This document shows positions 51,011 through 59,813 of a stretch of DNA of 64,000 bases, piece after piece. The translations under genes were made by a program, and so were the position numbers. Position 1 is the first letter of the stretch, and each line of letters opens with the position of its first letter. Source of the stretch: Pontibacillus salipaludis (GTDB lineage Bacteria > Bacillota > Bacilli > Bacillales > BH030062); the NCBI RefSeq assembly GCF_014642405.1, contig NZ_BMIN01000005.1:20629-84628 (forward strand), read 5' to 3'. Under the pieces are notes generated by a model. It worked only from the letters and a program-made list of their open reading frames with translations. It searched no databases and was not told the origin of the DNA.

Positions 51011-52171
51011 TTGCTTCGATTACTAAAACATGCACACGTATATACACCACAATCCATCGGCAAGAAGGATATTCTTCTTGCTGGTGGCAAAATAATAGAA
51101 ATCAAAGATTCCATCGATGTAACAGGCGTGGACGTTGAGGTGTTGGATCGTTCGAACGCGATTGTTATGCCTGGCCTTGTCGATCGCCACGTTCATATAA
51201 CGGGTGGCGGAGGCGAAGGCGGTTTTGCTACGAGCACGCCAGAGGTACAGCTCAGTCACGTTGTGGAAAGTGGGATTACAACCGTTGTTGGATTGCTTGG
51301 TACAAATGACGTCGGGAGAACTCCTAAAAGCCTCTTAGCAAAAGCGAAGGCCCTGCGGGAAGAGGGGTTGAATGCGTATATGCTTACAGGAGGGTATGGC
51401 TATCCTTCGAATACGATCACAGGCGAGGTTCGGGAAGATCTTTTATTTATAGAAGAGATTCTTGGGTTAAAACTTGCGATCGAAGACCATCGTTCCTCAT
51501 ATGTAACGACGGAAGAGTTAAAACGGCTCGCCTCTTACGTACGCGTGTCTTCCATGCTTGCGAAGAAGAAAGGCTTTATCCATCTGCATATGGGAAGCGG
51601 CAAGGGGCATTACGAACAGCTCTATCAAATTCTTGAAGAAACGGATCTTCCTATTGGTCTATTTAGCCCGACGCATGTGAACCGGACGTTTGATTTGCTA
51701 GAGGCTTCTGTTGAATTTTCCAATCGAGGGGGGCTTGTGGATATCACTTCGAATGTTGGAATGAAAGGTAACAACAAGAGCCTAACCCCGGCTGAGAGCC
51801 TCCTTTATTTACTGGATCAAGGAGTGGGTATTGATCAAATTACGGTAAGTTCAGATGCAAATGGAAGTTTGCCAGTGTTTGACGAGGGCGGACAGTTAAC
51901 AGGGATGAAAGTTGCTGGCTTTGAGCCTACACTAGAAGCGCTTCGTTTTCTTATTAGAGATGAACGAATCTCTGTAGAAGATGCGATTAAACCTTTTACA
52001 ATTAATCCAGCTCAAGGGCTTGGACTCGATCAGCGTGGTCTAATTGAAGAAGGAAGCTATGCGGATTTGTTGGTGTTAAATGAGGAAGATTTGTCGATAT
52101 CAGATGTGCTCATTAATGGAGACTCTTTTGTCCACCAAGGAGATACGGTTCGAAAAGGGACGTTTGAATAA
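51011..52171 (+). CDS. iadA: Isoaspartyl dipeptidase
   Basis: 386 residues, TTG start with TGGAGGG upstream, 22 bases after nhaC. Amidohydrolase (M38) features: GLVDRHVHITGGGGEGG (metal HVH 60-62), metal ligand HLHMG (about 195), SPTHVNR, and SSDANGSLPVFD (catalytic Asp). Cleaves beta-aspartyl (isoaspartyl) dipeptides formed by protein damage. Co-transcribed with nhaC from the sigma-54 promoter. Confidence 0.93.
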   Translation: MLRLLKHAHVYTPQSIGKKDILLAGGKIIEIKDSIDVTGVDVEVLDRSNAIVMPGLVDRHVHITGGGGEGGFATSTPEVQLSHVVESGITTVVGLLGTNDVGRTPKSLLAKAKALREEGLNAYMLTGGYGYPSNTITGEVREDLLFIEEILGLKLAIEDHRSSYVTTEELKRLASYVRVSSMLAKKKGFIHLHMGSGKGHYEQLYQILEETDLPIGLFSPTHVNRTFDLLEASVEFSNRGGLVDITSNVGMKGNNKSLTPAESLLYLLDQGVGIDQITVSSDANGSLPVFDEGGQLTGMKVAGFEPTLEALRFLIRDERISVEDAIKPFTINPAQGLGLDQRGLIEEGSYADLLVLNEEDLSISDVLINGDSFVHQGDTVRKGTFE

Positions 52172-52173
52172 TG

Positions 52174-52223
52174 GAGAGCCCCTAAGCTTATCTAGGAAAC
52201 TAGACAAAGGCTAGGGGCTCTTT
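52174..52223 (+). terminator. Terminator after iadA
   Basis: GAGAGCCCCTA pairs with TAGGGGCTCTTT around a loop with a second small stem; the activator gene begins 38 bases later. Confidence 0.85.
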
Positions 52224-52260
52224 CATACTAGAAGAAAAAGCGTGGAGGGACAGGCATCTT

Positions 52261-54285
52261 ATGAGAACAGTCAGCGTGATTTCATTAGGGGAGAATACCT
52301 TACATAGTGTCGTAGAACAGTTACGCAGATACTTAGGAGAAGAAGTAAACGTTCGTGGTTTCTCAGTTGAGAGAGGGATTGATGAAACGTTTGATGAGGA
52401 CATCGTCGTGCTAACCGGAGATACCATCTACCGCCTTGTATATGAGAGAGTTCAAACAGCTAAGAAAGTAATTATCGCAAGAAGAGCGCTTCGGTATGAG
52501 TTTATCGAGCCCCTATTATCCATAAAAGAGAATGAGCACGTTCTTCTTGTGAACGATACAGAAGACAGTTGTGCTGAAGCGATTGATCAACTGAAAAGGC
52601 ACGGATTTGATTCGTTCACCTACCATCCTTATTATCCGGGAATGAGCGACTACGCTTCTTGCCCTGTAGCGATTACGCCAGGTGAGCCTCATCTTATCCC
52701 AAAGCGTGTTCAAGAAGTCATTGATATTGGCACGAGACAAGTGGATATCACGTCGATTACCGAGGTCCTAGTGGAGTTAGGCATGCTTGAGACGTCTGGT
52801 TCGCTCGCTTCTGCTGAATATGTGAAAGATATCATGAACGTGACGAAACAGCTATCATCGTTGAACCAGCGTTTAGACTACTCAAACTTCCTTAACATGA
52901 CGATTCTCGATAAATTTCCTAAAGCCCTTTTATTCTGTGATGAGGCAGGGCGGATTACCTATTTTAATGAGAAAATGACTCACATCTTTCCTGAACGGGA
53001 GATGAAGGAGTTTGGTATACAAGACTTATTCGGGGGAGACTTTAATCTTTCAGAAGCCTATTCAAAAAGGGATCATATTGTACATGTGCGCGACAAGACG
53101 TTGATCACATCCGTTGAGAAGATTGAGGACCATGAAGAAGTGATCACCTATTTACTAGAGGTTGAAAACTATGACACCTTTCAACAAGTGGACCGAGAGC
53201 TGCGTAAGAAAATGAAGTCCAGTACCTATACAGCGCAATATAATTTCGAGCACCTCCATACAAGGAATGCTTCTATGAAGGAAATGATTGGGCTGGCGAG
53301 AAAAATGGCTCGTGGGCAATCAACGATTCTTATTCAAGGAGAGAGCGGAACAGGGAAAGAGATTCTGGCTCAATCCATACATAATGAATCAGCGCGATCG
53401 AAGCGGCCTTTTGTAGCTGTGAATCTTGCTGCTTTGTCTTCTTCGATTTTAGAAAGCGAATTGTTTGGGTATGAAAGTGGTGCGTTCACAGGAGCCCATA
53501 AAGGAGGCAAGAAAGGGCTGTTTGAAGAAGCTCATACGGGGACGATTTTTATGGATGAGATCGGTGATGCTCCTCTTGCGTTACAGGTGAAATTATTACG
53601 CGTGCTTCAGGAAGGGGCGGTGCGTAAAGTAGGGGGCACCGAGCAGATCCCGATTGACGTCAGGATTATCGCCGCAACAAATAAAGATCTTGAACAACAG
53701 GTGAGAGATGGAGCCTTTCGGGAGGATCTATACTACCGCCTCAATATCTTGCCGATTGAAACCATACCTATTAGAGAGCGACGGGAAGACATTCCCCCAC
53801 TTCTTCACTATTATTTGAATCATTATGCGGAAGAAGAAGTGTATGACTTGAGTCAGTACTTAGATGAAGGGGCGATTTCTTTCTTAGAGTATCATCCGTG
53901 GCCGGGCAACGTGCGGGAGTTAATGAATGCGGTGGAATACATTGTGAACATGCGCTCTGTAAGCGGTAAACTTAGCTATGGTGAGCTACCTAGATATTTA
54001 AAGAGAGAAGGGGCTTCCTCGCAGGGGATGGGGGGAGCTTTGCTTTCTTCAGGTCTTTCGGAAGAAGAGGAAGTACTGTTAATGATTTATCGAAAGTTTG
54101 GCATTGGGAGAAGGAAGATCGTGGAGGAGTTAAGACAAAAAGGCATTCTGATCGGGGAAGGGAAAGTGAAGTCGATTATTCATTCCTTGAAAGATAAAGG
54201 GTGGGTTGAGGTGAATAAGGGCGTACGTGGTTGTACGATTACGGAAGAAGGGCGTGCTTATGTGAAAGAGGCTGTGAATGGTTGA
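52261..54285 (+). CDS. Sigma-54-dependent transcriptional activator (PAS + AAA+ + winged helix)
   Basis: 674 residues. N-terminal region (1-200) looks PrpR-like or phosphonate-sensor-like alpha/beta (VNVRGFSVERGIDETF; IVVLTGDTIYRLVY); PAS-like domain about 215-310 (FPKALLFCDEAGRITYFNEKM); AAA+ domain with Walker A GESGTGKE (about 360), the sigma-54 contact loop GAFTGAHKGG (about 407), Walker B GTIFMDEIGD, and arginine finger region FREDLYYRLNILPI. The C-terminus lacks a Fis-type helix and instead has winged-helix-like FGIGRRKIVEELRQKGILIGEGKVKSIIHSLKDKGW. It should drive the nhaC-iadA promoter. Confidence 0.9.
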   Translation: MRTVSVISLGENTLHSVVEQLRRYLGEEVNVRGFSVERGIDETFDEDIVVLTGDTIYRLVYERVQTAKKVIIARRALRYEFIEPLLSIKENEHVLLVNDTEDSCAEAIDQLKRHGFDSFTYHPYYPGMSDYASCPVAITPGEPHLIPKRVQEVIDIGTRQVDITSITEVLVELGMLETSGSLASAEYVKDIMNVTKQLSSLNQRLDYSNFLNMTILDKFPKALLFCDEAGRITYFNEKMTHIFPEREMKEFGIQDLFGGDFNLSEAYSKRDHIVHVRDKTLITSVEKIEDHEEVITYLLEVENYDTFQQVDRELRKKMKSSTYTAQYNFEHLHTRNASMKEMIGLARKMARGQSTILIQGESGTGKEILAQSIHNESARSKRPFVAVNLAALSSSILESELFGYESGAFTGAHKGGKKGLFEEAHTGTIFMDEIGDAPLALQVKLLRVLQEGAVRKVGGTEQIPIDVRIIAATNKDLEQQVRDGAFREDLYYRLNILPIETIPIRERREDIPPLLHYYLNHYAEEEVYDLSQYLDEGAISFLEYHPWPGNVRELMNAVEYIVNMRSVSGKLSYGELPRYLKREGASSQGMGGALLSSGLSEEEEVLLMIYRKFGIGRRKIVEELRQKGILIGEGKVKSIIHSLKDKGWVEVNKGVRGCTITEEGRAYVKEAVNG

Positions 54286-54327
54286 AGAACGGAGTGCGGA
54301 GGAAGATTTGAGCGTACAAGGCATGTT

Positions 54328-54536
54328 GATCTGTGACATTCTTGTAGCTTAATGACTTGGAAACGTCACAGATACTGGCATTCTTTTACCTTTTTGGTAC
54401 TATAACGAGTCAAAAGGGAAGAGATAGGTGGTTTCTGTGACTTTTTAACGTGTTCTAACTATGAAAAGGTCACAGATCAAGGTAATCTCTTACCTTTAAG
54501 GGCTTTACACACAATAAAAAGTAAGAGATCAACATA
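54328..54536. repeat. Composite repeat module, copy C
   Basis: GATCTGTGACATTCTTG ... GGAAACGTCACAGAT ... CTTTTACCTTTTTGG ... GAGTCAAAAGGGAAGAGAT ... GTGACTTTTT ... AAAAGGTCACAGATC ... CTCTTACCTTTAAGGGC ... AAAAGTAAGAGATC. Same unit order as A and B but more diverged. Begins 43 bases after the activator stop. Confidence 0.8.
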
Positions 54537-54540
54537 AAGA

Positions 54541-54573
54541 ATGAGCTCCGGTCTGCTGCCGTGGCTCATTTTT
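54541..54573 (+). terminator. Terminator ATGAGCTCCGG/CCGTGGCTCAT
   Basis: Hairpin with T-run immediately after composite copy C; a better-paired version recurs at 59633, so it is part of the mobile block. Confidence 0.8.
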
Positions 54574-54601
54574 AGTGAAAGGATAATATTTCGAGAAACG
54601 A

Positions 54602-54628
54602 AGGGACGATGAACCTGTCCCCCTGTCC
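54602..54628. repeat. Dispersed palindromic repeat, copy 13
   Basis: AGGGACGATGAACCTGTCCC then CCTGTCC, preceded by TTTCGAGAAACGA; ends about 20 bases before the siderophore promoter. Confidence 0.85.
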
Positions 54629-54649
54629 AAAAAAGTCTTGATTCTATAA

Positions 54650-54678
54650 TTGAAAATGGTTATCATTATCATTATAAT
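54650..54678 (+). promoter_or_regulatory. Fur-controlled promoter of siderophore-binding protein gene
   Basis: -35 TTGAAA (54650-54655), 17-base spacer, -10 TATAAT (54673-54678). The spacer contains GGTTATCATTATCATTA, a Fur-box match overlapping both boxes, so iron-loaded Fur would block transcription. Confidence 0.85.
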
Positions 54679-54709
54679 AATTTATTACTACATAAGGAGA
54701 GTTCACGAC

Positions 54710-55687
54710 ATGAAATTAAAATCATACATAATGTTTGCCATGGTTGCTTGCGTATTCCTTCTAGCCGCTTGTTCAGAGACGGAAGGGCAAAAGGAAGAGG
54801 GAGCTTCTAAAGAGGAAGAGAAAAAGCAGTCTGAAACGAAAACCATTACGCACTTAAAGGGAGAAACGGAAATTCCTGAGAATGTTGATAAGGTGGTTGC
54901 ACTTCGTCCTAGTTACTTTGACCACATGCTGACGATTGATGAAAAGCCAGCTGGTGTTACAGCACAGCCTCAATATGGTGGGGACTACATCCCTTATTTA
55001 TCTGATCAGCTTGAAGGGGCTGAAATAGTTGGTTCTGCAGCAGAAGTAAACCTTGAGAAGATTCTAGAAATTAATCCTGATTTAATTCTTGTTGATGATT
55101 ATACTGCTTCACAAGTTTATGAAGACCTGGAGAAGATTGCTCCAACGATCGTGCTAGGTGCTGAGTCTGAAGAGGACCGCAATGATCCTGAATTCTGGAA
55201 GCAGGACCTTATGAAGATTGCAAAGATCTTTGATAAGGAAGCTCTAGCAGAAGAAAAGATTGCAGAGCTTGAGGAGAAAGTAGCTAAGGCACAAGAAGAA
55301 GTGTCTAAGCTTGAGAACAAGAAACTAGCCTTCTTGCGTATTCGTGAGAAAGTGATTCAAATTTATCCTGAGACGACACACCCAATGGTCGATTTCTTAT
55401 ATACGGATCTTGGATTTGAGCCTTCTGACTTAACAGACCCGAAAGAGCGTGGAGATTTGTCTATGGAAGTTATTCCTGAGATGAATGCTGATCATATTTT
55501 CTTACAAGTGGATTCTTCTGGTGGACCTGAGAATTACTCTTCCATTCAAGAAAGTAGCCTATGGAAAGATCTCGACGCTGTCGAGAACGGAAATGTTCTA
55601 AAGACAGACTTCTGGATTTACAAAGCATGGGGAGCGATTGGTCGCGGCCAAATGGTTGATGAAGCGATGGAGTATATCAATAAGTAA
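54710..55687 (+). CDS. Iron-siderophore ABC transporter substrate-binding lipoprotein (YfiY-like)
   Basis: 325 residues from ATG 54710 (AAGGAGA upstream; the longer frame translates the Fur box). Signal peptide with lipobox LAAC (Cys21), acidic/Lys linker, then a class III binding-protein fold: TEIPENVDKVVALRPSYFDHML, NLEKILEINPDLILVDDYTASQVYEDLEKIAPTIVLG, and MNADHIFLQVD. Resembles YfiY, which binds schizokinen/arthrobactin-type hydroxamates; specificity is inferred. Permeases and ATPase follow at 56658-59575. Confidence 0.9.
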   Translation: MKLKSYIMFAMVACVFLLAACSETEGQKEEGASKEEEKKQSETKTITHLKGETEIPENVDKVVALRPSYFDHMLTIDEKPAGVTAQPQYGGDYIPYLSDQLEGAEIVGSAAEVNLEKILEINPDLILVDDYTASQVYEDLEKIAPTIVLGAESEEDRNDPEFWKQDLMKIAKIFDKEALAEEKIAELEEKVAKAQEEVSKLENKKLAFLRIREKVIQIYPETTHPMVDFLYTDLGFEPSDLTDPKERGDLSMEVIPEMNADHIFLQVDSSGGPENYSSIQESSLWKDLDAVENGNVLKTDFWIYKAWGAIGRGQMVDEAMEYINK

Positions 55688-55691
55688 TCAA

Positions 55692-55731
55692 AAAAAGGCT
55701 AAACCGTTTCAAATGGTTTAGCCTTTCTTTC
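55692..55731. terminator. Terminator AAAGGCTAAACC/GGTTTAGCCTTT
   Basis: Strong hairpin between convergent genes (binding protein and FhuF-like), T-rich on both sides. Confidence 0.92.
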
Positions 55732-55733
55732 AA

Positions 55734-56477
55734 TCAGGAGGAGAACAAGTGTGGACACGTGCCACAGCACTTCGAGTTATCCCCTTTATAGACTAGGTAG
55801 GAGAGGCAGCAGTGTTTGCGAATGTAAAACGGATCTCCCTCTTCAGGGGTATGGAGTTCAAATGTAAATTGAAGAGGATTCGTTTCATCCTCTGTAAACA
55901 AATAGTCAGATGTAAACAAGTCTAAGTAATGTTGAACCTTCTCTTGATCGGCCCCTTCTTTACGGTTTAGCACAAGGCTCCGTTGATAGAGGTTATGGGA
56001 GACAAGCGAATGGAGATGGCTCGACTTGCTTTTAGAGGCTAAAGCCACTTGATCAAAGAACGGCTCAAGATGATCCTTAATAAAGACGCGTATAAGACGT
56101 TCAACCTCTTCGGTGGAAAGGTCATGAACATCTTTAACAGCTGTTTCTTCGATATAATAGCGATTCGGCTTACCGGCTTCTAATTTAATACCAACAAGCT
56201 CAGGACTTGTGTCAATCAGGAGTCCATAATCTACGAGCAACGTGAAGATTCCCATGCCAAGAACAGAGTAGCGTTTTCCGAATAGGGTTCCAACGATTGT
56301 GGGGTTGAGTGTTTCTCTGTGGTCCTTTTGAATGTGAATGAATTCTTGGGCTTGTTCTTCATTGTTGATAATGTCGCTGATGCGATAGTCAATTTTGTCA
56401 TCAAAGTTTGACTCAATATGTATAAAGGCTTTCTCTGCCAGGAAGGCGTAAAGTTGTTGCCTGTGGTCTGTACTCAT
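55734..56477 (-). CDS. FhuF-like ferric-siderophore reductase (2Fe-2S)
   Basis: 247 residues, ATG with AGGAGG upstream. C-terminal cysteines RKHCCLSYLV ... KCCGTCPH match the CC...CxxC 2Fe-2S motif of FhuF. Releases iron by reducing the imported ferric siderophore in the cytoplasm. Divergent from the permease genes with a Fur box between, so it is expected to be iron-repressed. Confidence 0.85.
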   Translation of the reverse strand: MSTDHRQQLYAFLAEKAFIHIESNFDDKIDYRISDIINNEEQAQEFIHIQKDHRETLNPTIVGTLFGKRYSVLGMGIFTLLVDYGLLIDTSPELVGIKLEAGKPNRYYIEETAVKDVHDLSTEEVERLIRVFIKDHLEPFFDQVALASKSKSSHLHSLVSHNLYQRSLVLNRKEGADQEKVQHYLDLFTSDYLFTEDETNPLQFTFELHTPEEGDPFYIRKHCCLSYLVYKGDNSKCCGTCPHLFSS

Positions 56478-56515
56478 GGAATTCCTCCTAAACGAATCTA
56501 TCGATCTATAACTTT

Positions 56516-56538
56516 GATTATGATAATCGTTTTCAATT
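56516..56538. promoter_or_regulatory. Fur box between fhuF-like gene and permease operon
   Basis: TGATTATGATAATCGTTTTCA fits the Fur consensus (inverted TGATAAT units). On the minus strand TTGAAA is followed 17-18 bases later by GTTATA-like sequence, a likely promoter for the FhuF-like gene. Confidence 0.75.
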
Positions 56539-56657
56539 ATAAATTAAAGGGATGACGAATACAAATCTAGTCTTACATCGCGGGTATCGTTGACGAATGG
56601 TAGAAATCATAATACGCTCATACGAGGTTATAAAGCTAGTTTGGGGTTGAATGTAAA

Positions 56658-57710
56658 ATGTCAGTTGGAGCACAAAAGATAAATAAACAAGAGCAGGAAA
56701 AACAGGAAGCCAATGGTCGACCGCTAGTCGCTTCATTGATTATTATAGCAGGTACGATGGCCATGCTTCTTGGAATGGCAGCTTCAGTGTCACTCGGAGC
56801 TGCTGATATTGATTTAAAGACCGTGTGGGACGGGGTGTTTCATTATAATGAAGAGCTCACGTCTCATCAAATTATACAAGAACTGCGTATGCCAAGAGCG
56901 ATCGTAGCTGCCCTAGTTGGTGGTTTCCTGGCCGTATCGGGCTCGATTATGCAGGGGATGACGAGGAATCCTTTAGCGTCCCCTTCTATTATGGGCGTGA
57001 CAGATGGATCCACCTTTATGATTGCGATTGCGTTCGCTTTCTTCCCAGGAATGACCTACTTAGGGCTTATGTCGTTTTCCTTTGTTGGCGCCGGCATTGG
57101 GGCGGGGATTGTTTTCCTTGTTGGGGCGTTCTCAAAAGGAGGGTTATCTCCTGTAAAACTAGCGCTAGCTGGCACAGCGGTTGGGGCTTTACTGAGCGCG
57201 CTATCATCAGGTATTGCCATTCATTATGAAGTGGCTCAGGACATGAGCTTTTGGTATGCAGGGGGAGTCGCTGGAACGCAGTGGCTGCAAGTGAAGTTTG
57301 TTTTCCCTGTTGCGATCATTGGATTAGCCCTAGCGTTTTTCATTGCTCGGTCTGTAACAATCTTGAGTCTTGGTGAAAGTGTTGCCAAAGGGTTAGGGCA
57401 ACGGACGGGAATGGTGAAAGTACTTGGAACAGTTGTCGTACTCCTTATGACAGGAGCGGCTGTTTCCGTTGCAGGGAGTGTTGGATTTGTAGGGCTTGTT
57501 GTGCCTCACATCACGCGCTTCTTAGTGGGGTTAGATTACAAATGGATTCTTCCGTGCTCAGCTGTGTTAGGAGGGCTTTTGTTAGTCATGGCAGATATCG
57601 GAGCGCGCATGATTAACCCTCCATACGAGACGCCGCTTGGAGCGATAACGGCTTTAGTAGGCGTCCCCTTCTTCCTGTATTTAGCGCGTAAAGAAGGGAG
57701 AGGGTTGTAA
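56658..57710 (+). CDS. Siderophore ABC permease, FecCD family (YfiZ-like)
   Basis: 350 residues. FecCD features: RMPRAIVAALVGGFLAVSGSIMQGMTRNPLASPSIMGVTDGS, SGIAIHYEVAQDMSFWYAGGVAGTQW, GFVGLVVPHITRFLVG with the ATPase-contacting loop. Stop overlaps the start of the second permease (TAATG). Weak ribosome site. Confidence 0.92.
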   Translation: MSVGAQKINKQEQEKQEANGRPLVASLIIIAGTMAMLLGMAASVSLGAADIDLKTVWDGVFHYNEELTSHQIIQELRMPRAIVAALVGGFLAVSGSIMQGMTRNPLASPSIMGVTDGSTFMIAIAFAFFPGMTYLGLMSFSFVGAGIGAGIVFLVGAFSKGGLSPVKLALAGTAVGALLSALSSGIAIHYEVAQDMSFWYAGGVAGTQWLQVKFVFPVAIIGLALAFFIARSVTILSLGESVAKGLGQRTGMVKVLGTVVVLLMTGAAVSVAGSVGFVGLVVPHITRFLVGLDYKWILPCSAVLGGLLLVMADIGARMINPPYETPLGAITALVGVPFFLYLARKEGRGL

Positions 57711-58732
57711 TGAACCATACGTTACAAAAGAAGCAAAAGAAAGCGCTGTGGATTATGGCTCTTTTAGGGGCTCTAATCATTGTAAGCCTCCTCGTCAGTT
57801 TACACACAGGAGTCATTCAAATAGGCCCTGTTGATGTGATGAAGACGATCTTTGGTGCCGGGACGGATCGCCAGGAGTTAGTGTTATTTGACTTCCGTTT
57901 GCCAAGGCTTGTCATTGCCATCTTAGTAGGGGCTGGTTTAGCGGTATCAGGGGCCATTTTACAAGGGGTGTCCCAAAACGGACTGGCAGACCCAGGGATC
58001 TTAGGGATAAACGCAGGGGCCGGACTTGCCGTTGTTTTATATATGTATTTTTCTGAAGGTCTGAATTCATCGCTTGGGACGATGTCTATATTCATCATGC
58101 CCTTCATGGCCTTAATTGGCGCAACACTCGCTGCTGTGCTCATTTACCTATTGGCTTGGAAAAATGGCGTCTCGCCTATTCGATTAATTTTGGTCGGAAT
58201 TGGTGTGAATGCGGCCTTTGGAGCTGCGTTAATTATCTTTCAATTAAAGATGAACCCTCGTGACTTTATGCAAGCGACAATTTGGCTATCAGGGAGCATT
58301 TGGGGAACGAACTGGAAATATGTCCTCGCGACATTGCCATGGATCGTGATCTTGGTTCCTTTAGCGATGTATAAAGCTCGTTTCTTAAATGTTCTTAACC
58401 TCGGAGACCGGTTAGCGACAGGGCTTGGAACTCGCGTTGAATCTGAGAGAAGGATTCTTTTATTTATTGCCGTCTGTTTAGCCGGTTCGAGTGTGGCTGT
58501 AGCGGGTGGAATTGCCTTCTTAGGGTTAGTGGCCCCTCACTTAGCTAGAAGGTTAGTAGGCCCAAGGCATCAAATGCTTATTCCTACATCTGCTTTAATG
58601 GGAGCGTTGCTGTTACTTGTAGCTGATATGATCGGACGGAATCTTTTAGCACCTTCTGAGATTCCGGTTGGGATTGTCGTGTCAGCACTCGGCGCCCCGT
58701 ACTTTATCTATTTACTCATGAGAACGAATTAA
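57710..58732 (+). CDS. Siderophore ABC permease, FecCD family (YfhA-like)
   Basis: 340 residues. RLPRLVIAILVGAGLAVSGAILQGVSQNGLADPGILGINAGAGLAV, SIWGTNWKYVLATLPW and AFLGLVAPHLARRLVG are FecCD hallmarks. Forms the heterodimeric channel with the preceding permease; translationally coupled. Confidence 0.92.
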   Translation: MNHTLQKKQKKALWIMALLGALIIVSLLVSLHTGVIQIGPVDVMKTIFGAGTDRQELVLFDFRLPRLVIAILVGAGLAVSGAILQGVSQNGLADPGILGINAGAGLAVVLYMYFSEGLNSSLGTMSIFIMPFMALIGATLAAVLIYLLAWKNGVSPIRLILVGIGVNAAFGAALIIFQLKMNPRDFMQATIWLSGSIWGTNWKYVLATLPWIVILVPLAMYKARFLNVLNLGDRLATGLGTRVESERRILLFIAVCLAGSSVAVAGGIAFLGLVAPHLARRLVGPRHQMLIPTSALMGALLLLVADMIGRNLLAPSEIPVGIVVSALGAPYFIYLLMRTN

Positions 58733-58747
58733 AGGAGGAACGAACGG

Positions 58748-59575
58748 ATGTCTAGTTTAACAACAGAAGGGCTGCGGATCGGTTACGGGGATGTGACGAT
58801 CGTTGACGATTTAAACGTTCACATCCCAAACGGGCAAATCACCATGATTATAGGACCAAATGGATGCGGAAAATCTACAATCCTTCAGACGATGGCCCGT
58901 CTCCTGCGTCCGAAAAGTGGCGCTGTCTATTTAGATGGGAAAGCCATTCATCAACAGTCTACGAAAGAGATTGCTAAGAAAATGGCGATCTTACCTCAAA
59001 CGCCAGAAGCGCCGAGTGGGTTAACCGTCTATGAACTTGTCTCCTACGGACGCTCCCCGCATCAACGAGGATTTGGCAAGTTAACCCATGAAGACAAGGA
59101 TATCGTCGGGTGGGCCCTTGATGTAACAGGTGTCGCTGCATTTGCTAATCGTTCGATTGATGCCTTATCTGGAGGTCAACGTCAAAAAGTATGGATTGCG
59201 ATGGCATTGGCGCAAGAGACAGAGCTGCTTCTCTTAGATGAGCCTACGACCTACTTAGACCTTGCTCACCAGCTTGAAGTATTGAAGCTCTTAGATCGTT
59301 TGAATCGGGAAGAGAATCGAACGATCGTGATGGTGCTTCATGACTTAAATCACGCAGCGCGCTTTGCGGATAATCTACTAGCTTTGAACAGTGGAGAAGT
59401 CGTTAAAGAAGGCAGTGCCTCTGAAGTGATGACACCGGATGTACTGAGAGACGTTTTTCAAATTGATGCAGAAGTGGTAGAGGATCCAAGGACCGGACGA
59501 CCAGCATTGATTACCTATGATCTATTGGATAGTAGGATGAACCAGACTCCTACGTTTGAGGGGACGGGGACGTGA
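58748..59575 (+). CDS. Siderophore ABC transporter ATPase (YusV-like)
   Basis: 275 residues, AAAGGAGG upstream. Walker A GPNGCGKST (36-44), VYELVSYGRSPHQ typical of the FepC/YusV group, signature LSGGQRQKVWIAMAL, Walker B LLLLDEPTTYLD, H-loop VLHDLNHAARF. Energises uptake by the two permeases. Confidence 0.93.
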   Translation: MSSLTTEGLRIGYGDVTIVDDLNVHIPNGQITMIIGPNGCGKSTILQTMARLLRPKSGAVYLDGKAIHQQSTKEIAKKMAILPQTPEAPSGLTVYELVSYGRSPHQRGFGKLTHEDKDIVGWALDVTGVAAFANRSIDALSGGQRQKVWIAMALAQETELLLLDEPTTYLDLAHQLEVLKLLDRLNREENRTIVMVLHDLNHAARFADNLLALNSGEVVKEGSASEVMTPDVLRDVFQIDAEVVEDPRTGRPALITYDLLDSRMNQTPTFEGTGT

Positions 59576-59579
59576 AGGG

Positions 59580-59625
59580 TGTTCTCTGACCTTTTAGAGC
59601 TTCATACACAATAAAACGTAAGTAA
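59580..59625. repeat. Composite repeat module, truncated copy D
   Basis: CTCTGACCTTTTAGAGCTT, CATACACAATAAAACGTAAG match only the right end of copy C (GGGCTTTACACACAATAAAAAGTAAG). It starts within six bases of the YusV-like stop. Confidence 0.75.
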
Positions 59626-59632
59626 TGAGTAT

Positions 59633-59671
59633 AAAAAATGAGCCACGGGTTTCTTCCGTGGCTCATTTTTT
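59633..59671 (+). terminator. Terminator AAAAATGAGCCACGG/CCGTGGCTCATTTTT
   Basis: Perfect 15-bp stem with T-run; paralogous to the hairpin at 54541. Confidence 0.92.
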
Positions 59672-59700
59672 CGAAAAGAGGATGATGTTTCGGGAAGCGA

Positions 59701-59729
59701 AGGGACGATGAACCTGTCCCCCTGGCCCT
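59701..59729. repeat. Dispersed palindromic repeat, copy 14
   Basis: AGGGACGATGAACCTGTCCC then CCTGGCCC, preceded by TTTCGGGAAGCGA as at copies 13 and 15. Confidence 0.85.
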
Positions 59730-59813
59730 GTAGAAAGCAAAAAAGGCTGGTTGTTTCTTTAACATATTTTTGAAATAATCTTCAGAGAGATATTGATTAG
59801 AAAGAGGGTTAGG

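Noticed and set aside
54650..54709. Longer start for the siderophore-binding protein with a poly-Ile N-terminus
   Set aside because: It reads through the promoter and Fur box; ATG 54710 has a good ribosome site and begins a proper lipoprotein signal.
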